Under the pieces are notes generated by a model. That model was given only the letters and a program-made list of their open reading frames with translations. It ran no database searches and was not told the DNA's origin. From NCBI GenBank assembly GCA_020636255.1, contig JACJYE010000008.1, positions 313,772-377,771 on the forward strand: a stretch of 64,000 nucleotides of DNA. The letters are read 5' to 3'. The translations under genes and the position numbers were made by a program. The number at the start of each line of letters is the position of its first letter. Position 1 is the first letter of the stretch. This DNA comes from Lewinellaceae bacterium. GTDB lineage: Bacteria; Bacteroidota; Bacteroidia; Chitinophagales; Saprospiraceae. This document shows, in pieces, positions 33,166-41,992 of this stretch.

Positions 33166-35112
33166 ATGAGGTTATTATCCACCTTTACACTTAGCTTAGT
33201 AGTGCTGCTTATCTCCAATTGCAGACAGGCCGCACCCACCGGCGGCGAAGCCCAGATACCGGCCATCGCCCTGGAAAAAACACAGTGCAAACTCGAAATC
33301 GACGGTTGGGTTTTCAGAGACCTCAACCACAACGGCAAACTCGACATCTACGAAGATATCCGGCAACCTATCGATGCCAGGGTTGAAGACCTGCTGGCCC
33401 AGATGACGCTGGAAGAGAAGGCCGGCCTGATGTTCATCGACGGGACGGCGGCCAATGAAGACGCCACACTGGAGAAAAAGCCCGATGACAAAGGCCCCGG
33501 AGCACGCAGGCCCGCAGCGATCGAGAACATTTCGGAGCGGAAATTGTCCCATTTCAACCTATGGCAGATACCCGAAAGCCCTGTCATTATGGCCACCTGG
33601 TACAACAACCTCCAGGCCTACGCCGAAGCCACCCGCCTGGGCATCCCTGTTACCATTGCTTCCGACCCGCGGCACCACTTCAGCGAGAACATCTTCTCGA
33701 TGCAGGCCAACCGGTTCAGCCAGTTCTGCGAAACACCCGGCCTTGCCGCCATTGGTGACACCGCCCTGGTGGAGCAATTCGCCGATATCGTCCGCCGGGA
33801 GTACCTGGCGGTGGGTTTCCGGGAAGCCCTGCACCCCCAGGTCGACCTGGCAACCGAGCCGCGATGGCCCCGCATCAGCGGTACCTTTGGCGAAGATGCT
33901 CAGCTCAGCGCCAGACTGGTGAGGGCCTATATCAAAGGCCTGCAGGGCCCTGCGCTGAGTAGCAACAGCGTAGCGGCCATGACGAAACACTTCCCCGGCG
34001 GCGGCCCGCAAAAGGAAGGCCTCGACCCGCACTTCGAATTCCAGCAGGGCCAGATCTATCCAGGCAATAATTTCGACTATCACCTCATCCCCTTCGAAGC
34101 GGCCATTGATGCCGGCACGGCGGCCATCATGCCCTATTACGGCGTGCCCACCGGGCAAACCGCCGAAGATGTCGGTATGGCCTTTAATAAAAGCATCATC
34201 ACCGGGCTGCTGCGCGACAAATACAAGTACGACGGCGTAGTCTGCACCGACTGGGGCCTGATCACGGACGCCCCCCTGGGCCCCGATTATGTATGGCCGG
34301 CACGGGCCTGGGGCGTCGAACAGCTCAGCGAAGCGGACAGGGTGTTTAAGGTCATAGAAGCCGGTTGCGACCAGTTTGGCGGGGAACACCGGCAGGAACT
34401 GGTGGTTCAGCTCGTCAGGGAAGGCAGGCTCAGTGAAGAACGCATCAATACCTCGGCCAGAAGGATACTGAAACAGAAATTCCAGCTTGGCCTGTTCGAC
34501 AACCCCTTTGTCGACGAAAGCCTGGCCGACAGCCTCGTGGGCAGGCCAGAAGCCATAGCGCTGGGTGAGCAAAGCCAGCAAAGGGCCATGACACTGCTTA
34601 AAAACGAAGGTCATACCCTGCCCCTCGAAAAAGGCAAGTGGAAGGTGTACGTAGAAGGCATCGACAGCGCTGTTATCGTACAGTACGCCACGCCGGTGCA
34701 ATCGCCCGAGGAGGCCGACTTCGCGATTATCCGCATCAATACCCCCTGGTACCCCGTTGAGACTAAAAACTTTATGGCGCGGGGCTTCCACCATGGCGGG
34801 CTCGATTTTCCGGAAGCCGAAAAAGCCCGGATACTGAAAGTGTTACAAACGACACCGACGATCGTAGATATCTACCTCGACCGCCCGGCCGTCATCCCGG
34901 ATATTACAGCCCATTGCAAAGCACTGGTTGGAAACTTTGGGGCAAGCAGCAAGTCCGTCTGCGAAGTGCTGTTCGGCAATGCCCGCCCGGAAGGCAAACT
35001 GCCCTTCGAACTGCCGGCGTCGATGGATGCCGTAAAACAACAAAAAGCGGATGTGCCGTACGATAGCGAGAAGCCTTTATTCGCCTTTGGTTTCGGTTTG
35101 CGGTACGAATAG
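33166..35112 (+). CDS. glycoside hydrolase family 3 lipoprotein (648 aa)
   Basis: The N-terminus is a lipoprotein signal (LVVLLISNC). A small EF-hand-like loop (DLNHNGKLDIYED) suggests calcium binding. The GH3 barrel follows: ATWYNNLQAYAEATRLGIPV, ASDPRH, KHFPGGG (substrate-binding Lys/His) and the nucleophile Asp D362 in GVVCTDWGLI; the second domain starts near QQRAMTLLKNEG. GH3 enzymes are exo-acting beta-glucosidases, beta-xylosidases or similar; the bond cleaved cannot be told here. The total length is on the short side, without a C-terminal fibronectin domain. It is in a cluster with the Nudix-type regulator, GH92 and a six-hairpin glycosidase. Confidence 0.92.
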   Translation: MRLLSTFTLSLVVLLISNCRQAAPTGGEAQIPAIALEKTQCKLEIDGWVFRDLNHNGKLDIYEDIRQPIDARVEDLLAQMTLEEKAGLMFIDGTAANEDATLEKKPDDKGPGARRPAAIENISERKLSHFNLWQIPESPVIMATWYNNLQAYAEATRLGIPVTIASDPRHHFSENIFSMQANRFSQFCETPGLAAIGDTALVEQFADIVRREYLAVGFREALHPQVDLATEPRWPRISGTFGEDAQLSARLVRAYIKGLQGPALSSNSVAAMTKHFPGGGPQKEGLDPHFEFQQGQIYPGNNFDYHLIPFEAAIDAGTAAIMPYYGVPTGQTAEDVGMAFNKSIITGLLRDKYKYDGVVCTDWGLITDAPLGPDYVWPARAWGVEQLSEADRVFKVIEAGCDQFGGEHRQELVVQLVREGRLSEERINTSARRILKQKFQLGLFDNPFVDESLADSLVGRPEAIALGEQSQQRAMTLLKNEGHTLPLEKGKWKVYVEGIDSAVIVQYATPVQSPEEADFAIIRINTPWYPVETKNFMARGFHHGGLDFPEAEKARILKVLQTTPTIVDIYLDRPAVIPDITAHCKALVGNFGASSKSVCEVLFGNARPEGKLPFELPASMDAVKQQKADVPYDSEKPLFAFGFGLRYE

Positions 35113-35157
35113 GCCATAGCAAAATCGCGGCCAAAAAATAAAGCGCCCGGCCACTGT

Positions 35158-35475
35158 CAGGGCAATCGCTTTTAAAAAAGTATTCTTCATCTTGCCCAGG
35201 CGGCGGCTTTTTTGGTTCGTTTTTTGGCCGCCCAAAAAATGAACGAAGGAGATCACAAGCCGTTTCGCGCCCCATAACTGCGGTTTTCCAAAACCTGGTA
35301 CATGAAAAGGCGCTTCACTTCTGGAATGCTTGGATAATCCATGAAGAAAACCTCGCCTTGAATGGTAGCCAAAAAACCATAAGGCCGTTTGCCCCGGCTG
35401 TAGCAGCTATACATGCAACAGCGAAAGCCTGGTAGCCTCTCCCTGGCAATCCGCCTTTAGCAGGTTTGGCGTTAA
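35158..35475. mobile_element. partial second copy of the CAGGG-ended element, with hairpin module
   Basis: The left end CAGGGCAATCGC at 35158 and the next 35 bp resemble 4095-4129. Then comes the 58-bp hairpin module (35197-35254, identical to 4507-4564), about 50 bp unique sequence, and a 169-bp segment (35307-35475) homologous to 4150-4327. No right inverted end follows, so the copy is truncated or rearranged. It fills the GH3-GH92 gap; the remaining bases to 35591 show no ORF of note. Confidence 0.75.
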
Positions 35476-35591
35476 GTACGCAAAGGTTGGCGCTAAAATT
35501 TTGCGTACTTTGCGCCTACTGCCCATCATGGCCAGCATGCGCGAGGTGGGGCAGTGTAGGCATTTGCCCTCAGACAAAAGCAAGTAAAACC

Positions 35592-37904
35592 ATGAAGCTC
35601 AAAGAACAACTTACCCGCCTGGCCCTGGCCGGCATCACCCTTTGCACGCTGGCCTTCCTTCCTTACGCCGCACAGGCGCAGCCTTTACCTGAAGGAGGCC
35701 TCACCCGGTACGTCAACCCGCTGATGGGCACGGATTCCGAGTTCTCCCTGTCCAACGGCAATACCTACCCCGCCATTGCCCGCCCCTGGGGCATGAACTT
35801 CTGGACGCCACAGACCGCCAAGATGGGCGACGGCTGGGCCTATGCCTACGATGCCTACCACATCCGAGGCTTCAAACAGACCCACCAGCCCAGCCCCTGG
35901 ATCAACGACTACGCGGCATTTTCCATCATGCCGGTAACCGGCGGCCTCAAATTCGGCGAAGAAGAGCGCAAGTCCTGGTTTTCGCATAAAACCGAGACGG
36001 TGCAACCGAACTATTACAGTGTATACCTGGCGGATTACGACGTCACGGCCGAGGCCACGCCTACAGAGCGGGCCGCTTATTTCCGCTTTACCTTCCCGCA
36101 GAGCGATTCGGCCTTCATCATTATCGACGCTTTTGACAAGGGTTCCATGGTGCGCGTGATGCCCGAGCAGCGCAAGGTCATCGGCTATTGCCGCAATAAC
36201 CACGGGGGCGTGCCCGCCAATTTCCACAACTACTTCGTGCTCGAATTCGACAAGGATTTCCAATGGGTACACACCTGGAAAGATGGCGCGCTCGCACCGG
36301 GGCAGCCTTCCAGCGAAGGAGAACACGTAGGCGCCATCATCGGGTTTTCCACTAAAAAAGGCGAACAGGTGCATGTAAAAGTGGCTTCGTCATTCATCAG
36401 CCCCGAACAGGCGGCCCTGAACATGGAGCAGGAGATCGGGAAAAACAGTTTCGAACAAACCAGGGCCGAAGGGCTGCAGGCCTGGGAAAACGAACTGGGC
36501 CGCATCAGAGTGGAAGGCGATAATATCGACGATATCCGCACCTTTTACTCCTGCCTGTACCGGCTGCTCCTGTTCCCGCGCAAATTCTACGAGATCAATG
36601 CCGCAGGCGAAGTAGTACATTACAGCCCTTACAACGGCAAGGTGCTGCCCGGTTATATGTTCACCGACAACGGCTTCTGGGATACCTTCCGCGCGGTCTT
36701 CCCTTTTTTCACCCTCATGTACCCCGAGCTGGACGCCCACATCATGCAAGGCCTGGCCAACACCTACAAGGAAAGCGGCTGGTTGCCGGAATGGGCCAGC
36801 CCCGGCCATCGCGACTGTATGATCGGCTCCAATTCGGCTTCGCTGATCGCCGACGCTTACATCAAAGGCATTCGCGGTTTTGATATCGAAACGCTGTACG
36901 AAGCTGTCGTAAAGAACACGACCAGCGAAGGCCCCCTTAGCTCGGTCGGGCGTTACGGCGCGGAATACTACAACCGCCTGGGATATGTACCCTACGACGT
37001 AGACATCAACGAAAACGCCGCCAGGACGCTGGAATACGCCTACGCCGATTTCACCATCTGGCAACTGGCCAAGGCATTGGGCAAACCTCAGGCCGACTTA
37101 AGCCTGTTCAGGAAACGCGCCCAAAACTACCGCAACCTCTTCGACCCGGAAACCAAACTGATGCGCGGCAAGAACGAGGACGGCCACTTCCAGACGCCTT
37201 TCAGCCCTTTCAAGTGGGGCGACGCATTTACCGAAGGTAACAGCTGGCACTATTCCTGGTCCGTTTTCCAGGATGTCGACGGCCTGGCCGGCCTCATGGG
37301 CGGCCCCGATGCTTTTACGGCCAAACTGGACTCCGTGTTCACCATGCCTCCGGTGTTCGACGAGTCCTACTACGGTTTTGTTATCCACGAGATCAGGGAG
37401 ATGCAGATCATGGGTATGGGGCAGTACGCCCACGGCAACCAGCCCATACAACACATGATCTACCTGTACAACTACGCCGGCAAGCCATGGAAGGCCCAGC
37501 AGCGGGTACGCCAGGTGATGCACAAGCTCTACGCCCCTACCCCCGACGGCTACTGCGGCGATGAGGACAACGGCCAGACCTCGGCCTGGTATGTCTTTAG
37601 CGCCCTGGGCTTCTACCCCGTATGCCCGGGCACTCCGCAATACGTCTTCGGAAGCCCGCTCTTCGAAAAAGCAACCCTAAGCATGCCGAATGGCACGGCC
37701 TTCACCATCGAAGCCAAAGGCAATGCGGCTGGCAAGCCTTATATACAGTCTGCAAAACTGAACGGCAAGCCCTACGCCAATACCTGGGTCAGCCATCAGG
37801 CCCTGCAGGCCGGTGGCAGCCTGGAATTCACCATGGGCGCCGAACCTAATGAAAAGTGGGGGGCAGCCAAAGAGGCAGCACCGTACTCGATGTCGGGGGA
37901 TTGA
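35592..37904 (+). CDS. GH92 family alpha-mannosidase, secreted (770 aa)
   Basis: ATG 35592 gives a signal peptide (MKLKEQLTRLALAGITLCTL). The GH92 signature is strong: YVNPLMGTDSEFSLSNGNTY, GMNFWTPQT, GHRDCMIGSNSASLIADAY, EGNSWHYSW, and DEDNGQTSAWYVFSALGFYP. GH92 enzymes are calcium-dependent exo-alpha-mannosidases acting on alpha-1,2, alpha-1,3 or alpha-1,6 linkages in N-glycans and yeast mannan. The length of 770 is typical. With GH3 and the six-hairpin glycosidase it suggests a mannose-containing glycan as the target. Confidence 0.96.
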   Translation: MKLKEQLTRLALAGITLCTLAFLPYAAQAQPLPEGGLTRYVNPLMGTDSEFSLSNGNTYPAIARPWGMNFWTPQTAKMGDGWAYAYDAYHIRGFKQTHQPSPWINDYAAFSIMPVTGGLKFGEEERKSWFSHKTETVQPNYYSVYLADYDVTAEATPTERAAYFRFTFPQSDSAFIIIDAFDKGSMVRVMPEQRKVIGYCRNNHGGVPANFHNYFVLEFDKDFQWVHTWKDGALAPGQPSSEGEHVGAIIGFSTKKGEQVHVKVASSFISPEQAALNMEQEIGKNSFEQTRAEGLQAWENELGRIRVEGDNIDDIRTFYSCLYRLLLFPRKFYEINAAGEVVHYSPYNGKVLPGYMFTDNGFWDTFRAVFPFFTLMYPELDAHIMQGLANTYKESGWLPEWASPGHRDCMIGSNSASLIADAYIKGIRGFDIETLYEAVVKNTTSEGPLSSVGRYGAEYYNRLGYVPYDVDINENAARTLEYAYADFTIWQLAKALGKPQADLSLFRKRAQNYRNLFDPETKLMRGKNEDGHFQTPFSPFKWGDAFTEGNSWHYSWSVFQDVDGLAGLMGGPDAFTAKLDSVFTMPPVFDESYYGFVIHEIREMQIMGMGQYAHGNQPIQHMIYLYNYAGKPWKAQQRVRQVMHKLYAPTPDGYCGDEDNGQTSAWYVFSALGFYPVCPGTPQYVFGSPLFEKATLSMPNGTAFTIEAKGNAAGKPYIQSAKLNGKPYANTWVSHQALQAGGSLEFTMGAEPNEKWGAAKEAAPYSMSGD

Positions 37905-37947
37905 TCGCTGGCTGATAACCTCCAAACAAGTTCTAAACCTTTGTCCT

Positions 37948-39252
37948 ATGATGCCACTCCTCAGAATAATACCTCTTCTGCTATTTGCCTGCCTGCTCTC
38001 TGCCCAGCCTGGCAACAGGGAGGAACTGGCCAGGGCCATCCTGGCCAACAAAGCCTTTGACAAAGTGATGGAAAAAGGCGAAACCATCCTGAAAACCGGC
38101 TTCAACGCAGGCGATGGTTATGCAGAAGTCTGGATACGTGACCTCAACACCTTCATCATCTATTCCTGCCGGGCCTTACCCCGCGAGAAGGTGCGGGAAG
38201 CCCTGCTGACGTTTTTCTACTTCCAGGGGTTCGACGGAAACATTCCCGACGGTTACCAGCAGGTGCCGGAAGGCCACCAGGCGGATAACTACGGCACTTA
38301 TGCCCGGTATGACATGCCGGGTTACGTTTTCCATAAAAACACCGTAGAGACGGACCAGGAAACCTCCCTTATCCAGGCTGTCTACCGCTATATCCAGGAA
38401 ACCGGCGACCGGGAGTTTCTGCAAGAAGACATCCGTGGGAAAAGTGTGCTGCAACGGCTGGAATTTGCGCTGGACTACCTGATGAAACACAAGTTCAATG
38501 AAAAATACGGCCTGCTGTGGGGCGGAACGACTACCGACTGGGGCGATGTTCAGCCTTACCACAAATGGGGGGTGAAATACGACGAGTACGGCATACCCGC
38601 CATCGACATTTACGACAACGCCATGTTCCTGATCGCGCTTGACAACTTCTGCACGCTTACTTCCGATAAGGACAGCTGGGCGAAATGGCGGGCCGTTCAC
38701 GGTTCGGTAAAGGCCAATATCCGCAAATACCTCTGGGATGACAGCAAGAAAAAATTCATCCCCCACCTGTATATCCGGCACGAAGCTTTCCCCGGCCTGG
38801 ATGAAAACGCCATCTTTTACCACGGCGGCACGGCGGTGGCCATCCAGGCAGGCCTTTTGAGCAAGGCGGAGATCCGTTCATCTTTGAAAAGAATGCGGGA
38901 AAATGTAAAAGCCTGCGGCGCACAAAGCATAGGGCTGACACTCTACCCTCCCTACCCCGAGGGCAGCTTCGAGAACAAGGGCATGGGCCCGTATTCCTAC
39001 CAGAACGCCGGCGACTGGACGTGGTTCGGCGCCCGGATGATCACGGCCCTGGTGCAAAACGGCATGGTTGAAGATGCATATCAGGAGATCCAGCCCTTCG
39101 TCGAGCGGGTGGCCAGAAATGACGGCTTCTTTGAATGGTACACCATAAAGGGCGAGCCACACGGCTCAGGCACCTTCCGCGGCTCCGCCGGCGTGTTGAT
39201 GGAAGCTATCGACGCCTTAAAAGCTTGGGCCCGCGACTACCGCGACGAGTAG
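37948..39252 (+). CDS. secreted six-hairpin ((alpha/alpha)6) glycosidase (434 aa)
   Basis: A signal peptide (MMPLLRIIPLLLFACLLSAQ) is followed by an (alpha/alpha)6-barrel protein: YAEVWIRDLNTFIIYS near the N-terminus, TVETDQETSLIQAVYRYI, LLWGGTTTDWGDV, EYGIPAIDIYDNAMF, NAGDWTWFGARMI, and GSGTFRGSAGVLMEAIDAL at the end. The WIRD, DQE and GDW acids are candidates for the catalytic pair. The fold is shared by GH63, GH125, GH37 and debranching-type enzymes; I cannot decide the family. It follows GH92 by 43 bp and is probably co-transcribed. Confidence 0.83.
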   Translation: MMPLLRIIPLLLFACLLSAQPGNREELARAILANKAFDKVMEKGETILKTGFNAGDGYAEVWIRDLNTFIIYSCRALPREKVREALLTFFYFQGFDGNIPDGYQQVPEGHQADNYGTYARYDMPGYVFHKNTVETDQETSLIQAVYRYIQETGDREFLQEDIRGKSVLQRLEFALDYLMKHKFNEKYGLLWGGTTTDWGDVQPYHKWGVKYDEYGIPAIDIYDNAMFLIALDNFCTLTSDKDSWAKWRAVHGSVKANIRKYLWDDSKKKFIPHLYIRHEAFPGLDENAIFYHGGTAVAIQAGLLSKAEIRSSLKRMRENVKACGAQSIGLTLYPPYPEGSFENKGMGPYSYQNAGDWTWFGARMITALVQNGMVEDAYQEIQPFVERVARNDGFFEWYTIKGEPHGSGTFRGSAGVLMEAIDALKAWARDYRDE

Positions 39253-39262
39253 GCATCACACC

Positions 39263-40222
39263 TCATGCTTCCGCAAACTCCAATGCCCGGTATTCCGACC
39301 AGGTATGAGCGTTACCACTTAGGGCAAAGCCGACATGGCCACCGCTACGGGGCATCTCGAGGAATATTTTCGGATGTTTTTCCGCCAGTTTTACCGGCGA
39401 ACATTCCGGCAACAGAATAGGGTCATTCTTGGCGTTTACGACCAGCACCTCACGGTCGGTGCCCGCCATGAAGTTTTTAGCGGAAGAATTGTAGTAAAAT
39501 TCTTCGGCATCAGAATACCCGTTGATAGGTGCGGAGAAGAAATTATCGAAGTCGCGCCATTCTCTGATCTCGTCGAATTTGCTGGCATCCAGCACGTCGG
39601 GGTAAAGTTCGGCTTTGGCCTCTATCTTAGGGCGCAGGCTCTTGAGGAAACGCTTCTTATAAAACCGGTTGGCGGGCCTTTCGAGTGCCCTCACGCCGGC
39701 CTCCAGGTCGCAGGGCGCGGAGAAGGCGATGCCCTTGCTGATGGCATCAGGCACTTCATTACCATGCACCCCCAGGTATTTCAGGAGGATGCTGGCGCCC
39801 ATGCTGAACCCGATGAGCACCACCTGCTCGTAATCTTTGGTACGTAAAGCATGGCGCACTACATGGCCAATATCGTCGATGTCGCCATGGTGGTACATCC
39901 GCAGTTGCTGGTTCATTTCGCCATTACAGGTACGGCAGTTCCATGCCAGCACGTCCCAGCCACGGCTGGCGAACAACCGGGCCATACCTTTCATATAATG
40001 GCGGCGGGAATTACCTTCCAAACCGTGGGTCAAAATGGCCAGGCGGCGGCCCCCGCCGGTGATCCAGTCCAGGTCGAGGTGGTCGCCGTCGGGCAGGCCG
40101 ATGCGCTCGCACTCGAAAGGGGCCTCCACCTTGCGCAAAACGGCAGGCAGCACCGTCTGCAGGTGCCCGTTGAACTGGTAAGCAGGCGGGCGCCGATACG
40201 AAGTGCGATATAGTACAGGCAT
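39263..40222 (-). CDS. YheT family alpha/beta-hydrolase (319 aa)
   Basis: Features of the YheT/ABHD1-3 branch: the N-terminal NGHLQTVLPAV, the oxyanion turn THGLEGNSRRHYMKGMA, WDVLAWNCRTCNGE, the nucleophile elbow GFSMGASILLKYLG, VVNAKNDPILLP (Asp) and RSGGHVGFA (His). The substrate is unknown; relatives act on acylglycerols or phospholipids. Its start codon overlaps the stop of the upstream CotH-kinase gene by one base (TAATG), so the two are translationally coupled. Confidence 0.93.
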   Translation of the reverse strand: MPVLYRTSYRRPPAYQFNGHLQTVLPAVLRKVEAPFECERIGLPDGDHLDLDWITGGGRRLAILTHGLEGNSRRHYMKGMARLFASRGWDVLAWNCRTCNGEMNQQLRMYHHGDIDDIGHVVRHALRTKDYEQVVLIGFSMGASILLKYLGVHGNEVPDAISKGIAFSAPCDLEAGVRALERPANRFYKKRFLKSLRPKIEAKAELYPDVLDASKFDEIREWRDFDNFFSAPINGYSDAEEFYYNSSAKNFMAGTDREVLVVNAKNDPILLPECSPVKLAEKHPKIFLEMPRSGGHVGFALSGNAHTWSEYRALEFAEA

Positions 40223-41874
40223 TACTTCTCGTTCTCTTTTTTGGCGGTCTTCTCACCCTCGCCGGCCGTCAGGAACTCAAAAGATGCCCGTTCGGGGTAG
40301 AGCGCGGCGCTATACTGGTTTTCCGCCACGACATAATATTCAATCTCCTTGCCTTCCATCTTATCAATGGTAGCCCCCCAGATGCCATCCTGAGCCATCG
40401 CGTCATTGTGGCCGCTGTCGTCAAACATCTCCACTTTGTAGAAAGCGCCGACAGCGCCGTAACGGTAAAACAACCAGGCCATCTCAGCGCCTTCGGGCTT
40501 GGCCTGTATGGCCACTATATCGCCGAAATCGAGGCTCTCCACAGCAGTGATCAACGGCACTTCTTTGGTGAGCAGGGGGTGCGAGCTAAGGTATTGGGTG
40601 CGCGGCCCCATCAGCTCGGCGATGCCGACGATGCTCACCTTGTCGGCCTTAGTCGTTTCGTACAGGTTCTTTTTAAAGGCCTCATAAGTGTACAGCTTAT
40701 TGTTGTCCTCCTTGACGTATTTGTCGATCAGGGCCTGGAGCTCCGCACCGCGCCGCAGGTAGGTGCTGTCTACGAAATAGTCGTTGACGATGGTGCGGAT
40801 GTGGGCCAGATACATCTTCCTGTAGAGCCCGTTGCCGAGCAGGTTGGTGATCAACGGGCGTTTTTCGTTCTTTTGTTTATAGTGCTGAAAAGGGCTGAGC
40901 TCCTGCATTTCCTGATTGGTGAGCGGGCTGCCGCTGATGCCGTCATAGCGGAAACCGCCGAAGGACAGGTTCAGGTCCCAGATGATGGGCTGGAAGGCCC
41001 CGCCCTGGTCGCGGTACAGGTAATAATTGTGGCAAAAACGCCCTGTATAACTGTCCAGGTTGACCAGCACGCTATTGAAGGCCAGCATCCACAACGCCTG
41101 GTCGATGTTAAAGATGGAATCCAGCTTCTGAGTCTGGTAGTTGAGCACATAGGCCAGCTCGATCAGCTCTTTCCAGCCGTGGCCGGACTTGATCTCGTAT
41201 TTGCTCATGTAACAGGCCGAATCCTTACCCAGGAACTGCAGCGACGATTTCTCCCCTTCCTTGCAGTTGGGCAGGGTTTCTTCGCCCCAAATAGGGTCAC
41301 ACTTAAACAGGATGCCACTGTCGTCGTGGTAGTACCGTTCCAGAAAGTCATCCTCCACCGATTCGGTGTTGTTGTACAGCCCCAGGTAGGTATCGTTGAC
41401 GTACAGTTTGATAAAATTGGCGCGCGGGGCCGGCATATAACGGCGGGCGATCTCATAGGAAAGCACCTCCCGGATGAAGGATGGGTCGCGAAAGACGTTG
41501 CTGAGCTTCATCTTGTCGTATCCTCCCGGCAATTTCAGGGACTTATCCGTATGGTTGAAATCTATATTGAAAGGCAGCTTGGTGTAGCCGTCCTTGCGCA
41601 CGCTGAAATAAGAGCTGTTGCCCTTGTAGCGCACCCCCACACCTTCGTAGCGCTTTCCATTGTATGTGGCGTCGCCGACCAGCCGCTGGTCATAGCCGCG
41701 CTGTTTCAGGGAATCGAGGATCTGGTCCCAGTTCGCCTCTTTGAAAAAGAGCCGGACTTCATTGACCGCATTGATGTCGAAAATATCTTCGGTTTTTGCC
41801 ACCCCTTTGCTCTGGGCCATAAGTAAGGCCGGCGCGGCAAGCGTAGCGAGGATAAACAGGATAAAACGTTGCAT
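40222..41874 (-). CDS. secreted CotH-kinase family protein, paralogue A (550 aa)
   Basis: A signal peptide (MQRFILFILATLAAPALLMAQ) is followed by the CotH domain: NEVRLFFKEANWDQILDSL, GVGVRYKGNSSYFSV, LPFNIDFNH, KLSNVFRDPSFIREVLSYEI, LYVNDTYLGLYNNTES, then WMLAFNSVLVNLDSYTG, HNYYLYRDQGGAF and IIWDLNLSFGG with the conserved Asp residues. CotH proteins are atypical secreted protein kinases (known from Bacillus spore coat). A C-terminal beta domain of about 100 residues follows (EIEYYVVAENQYSAALY). It is 118 bp downstream of paralogue B, from which a strong terminator separates it by 20 bp. Confidence 0.92.
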   Translation of the reverse strand: MQRFILFILATLAAPALLMAQSKGVAKTEDIFDINAVNEVRLFFKEANWDQILDSLKQRGYDQRLVGDATYNGKRYEGVGVRYKGNSSYFSVRKDGYTKLPFNIDFNHTDKSLKLPGGYDKMKLSNVFRDPSFIREVLSYEIARRYMPAPRANFIKLYVNDTYLGLYNNTESVEDDFLERYYHDDSGILFKCDPIWGEETLPNCKEGEKSSLQFLGKDSACYMSKYEIKSGHGWKELIELAYVLNYQTQKLDSIFNIDQALWMLAFNSVLVNLDSYTGRFCHNYYLYRDQGGAFQPIIWDLNLSFGGFRYDGISGSPLTNQEMQELSPFQHYKQKNEKRPLITNLLGNGLYRKMYLAHIRTIVNDYFVDSTYLRRGAELQALIDKYVKEDNNKLYTYEAFKKNLYETTKADKVSIVGIAELMGPRTQYLSSHPLLTKEVPLITAVESLDFGDIVAIQAKPEGAEMAWLFYRYGAVGAFYKVEMFDDSGHNDAMAQDGIWGATIDKMEGKEIEYYVVAENQYSAALYPERASFEFLTAGEGEKTAKKENEK

Positions 41875-41894
41875 AGGCCAAATTAGGGTTGCTC

Positions 41895-41942
41895 AAAAAA
41901 ATTGCGAAGCCTCGTATCATAATGACATACGGGGCTTCGCAA
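41895..41942 (-). terminator. intrinsic terminator between the two CotH-kinase genes
   Basis: A 16-bp stem with one mismatch (TTGCGAAGCCCCGTAT and its partner, 41902-41942) around a 9-nt loop, followed on the minus strand by seven T. The start codon of the downstream gene is only 20 nt beyond the T-run. Confidence 0.88.
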
Positions 41943-41992
41943 TAGTTCCCCCGCAGCCGGGGAACGGGATTCGTATAACAAGCCGGAACAAA

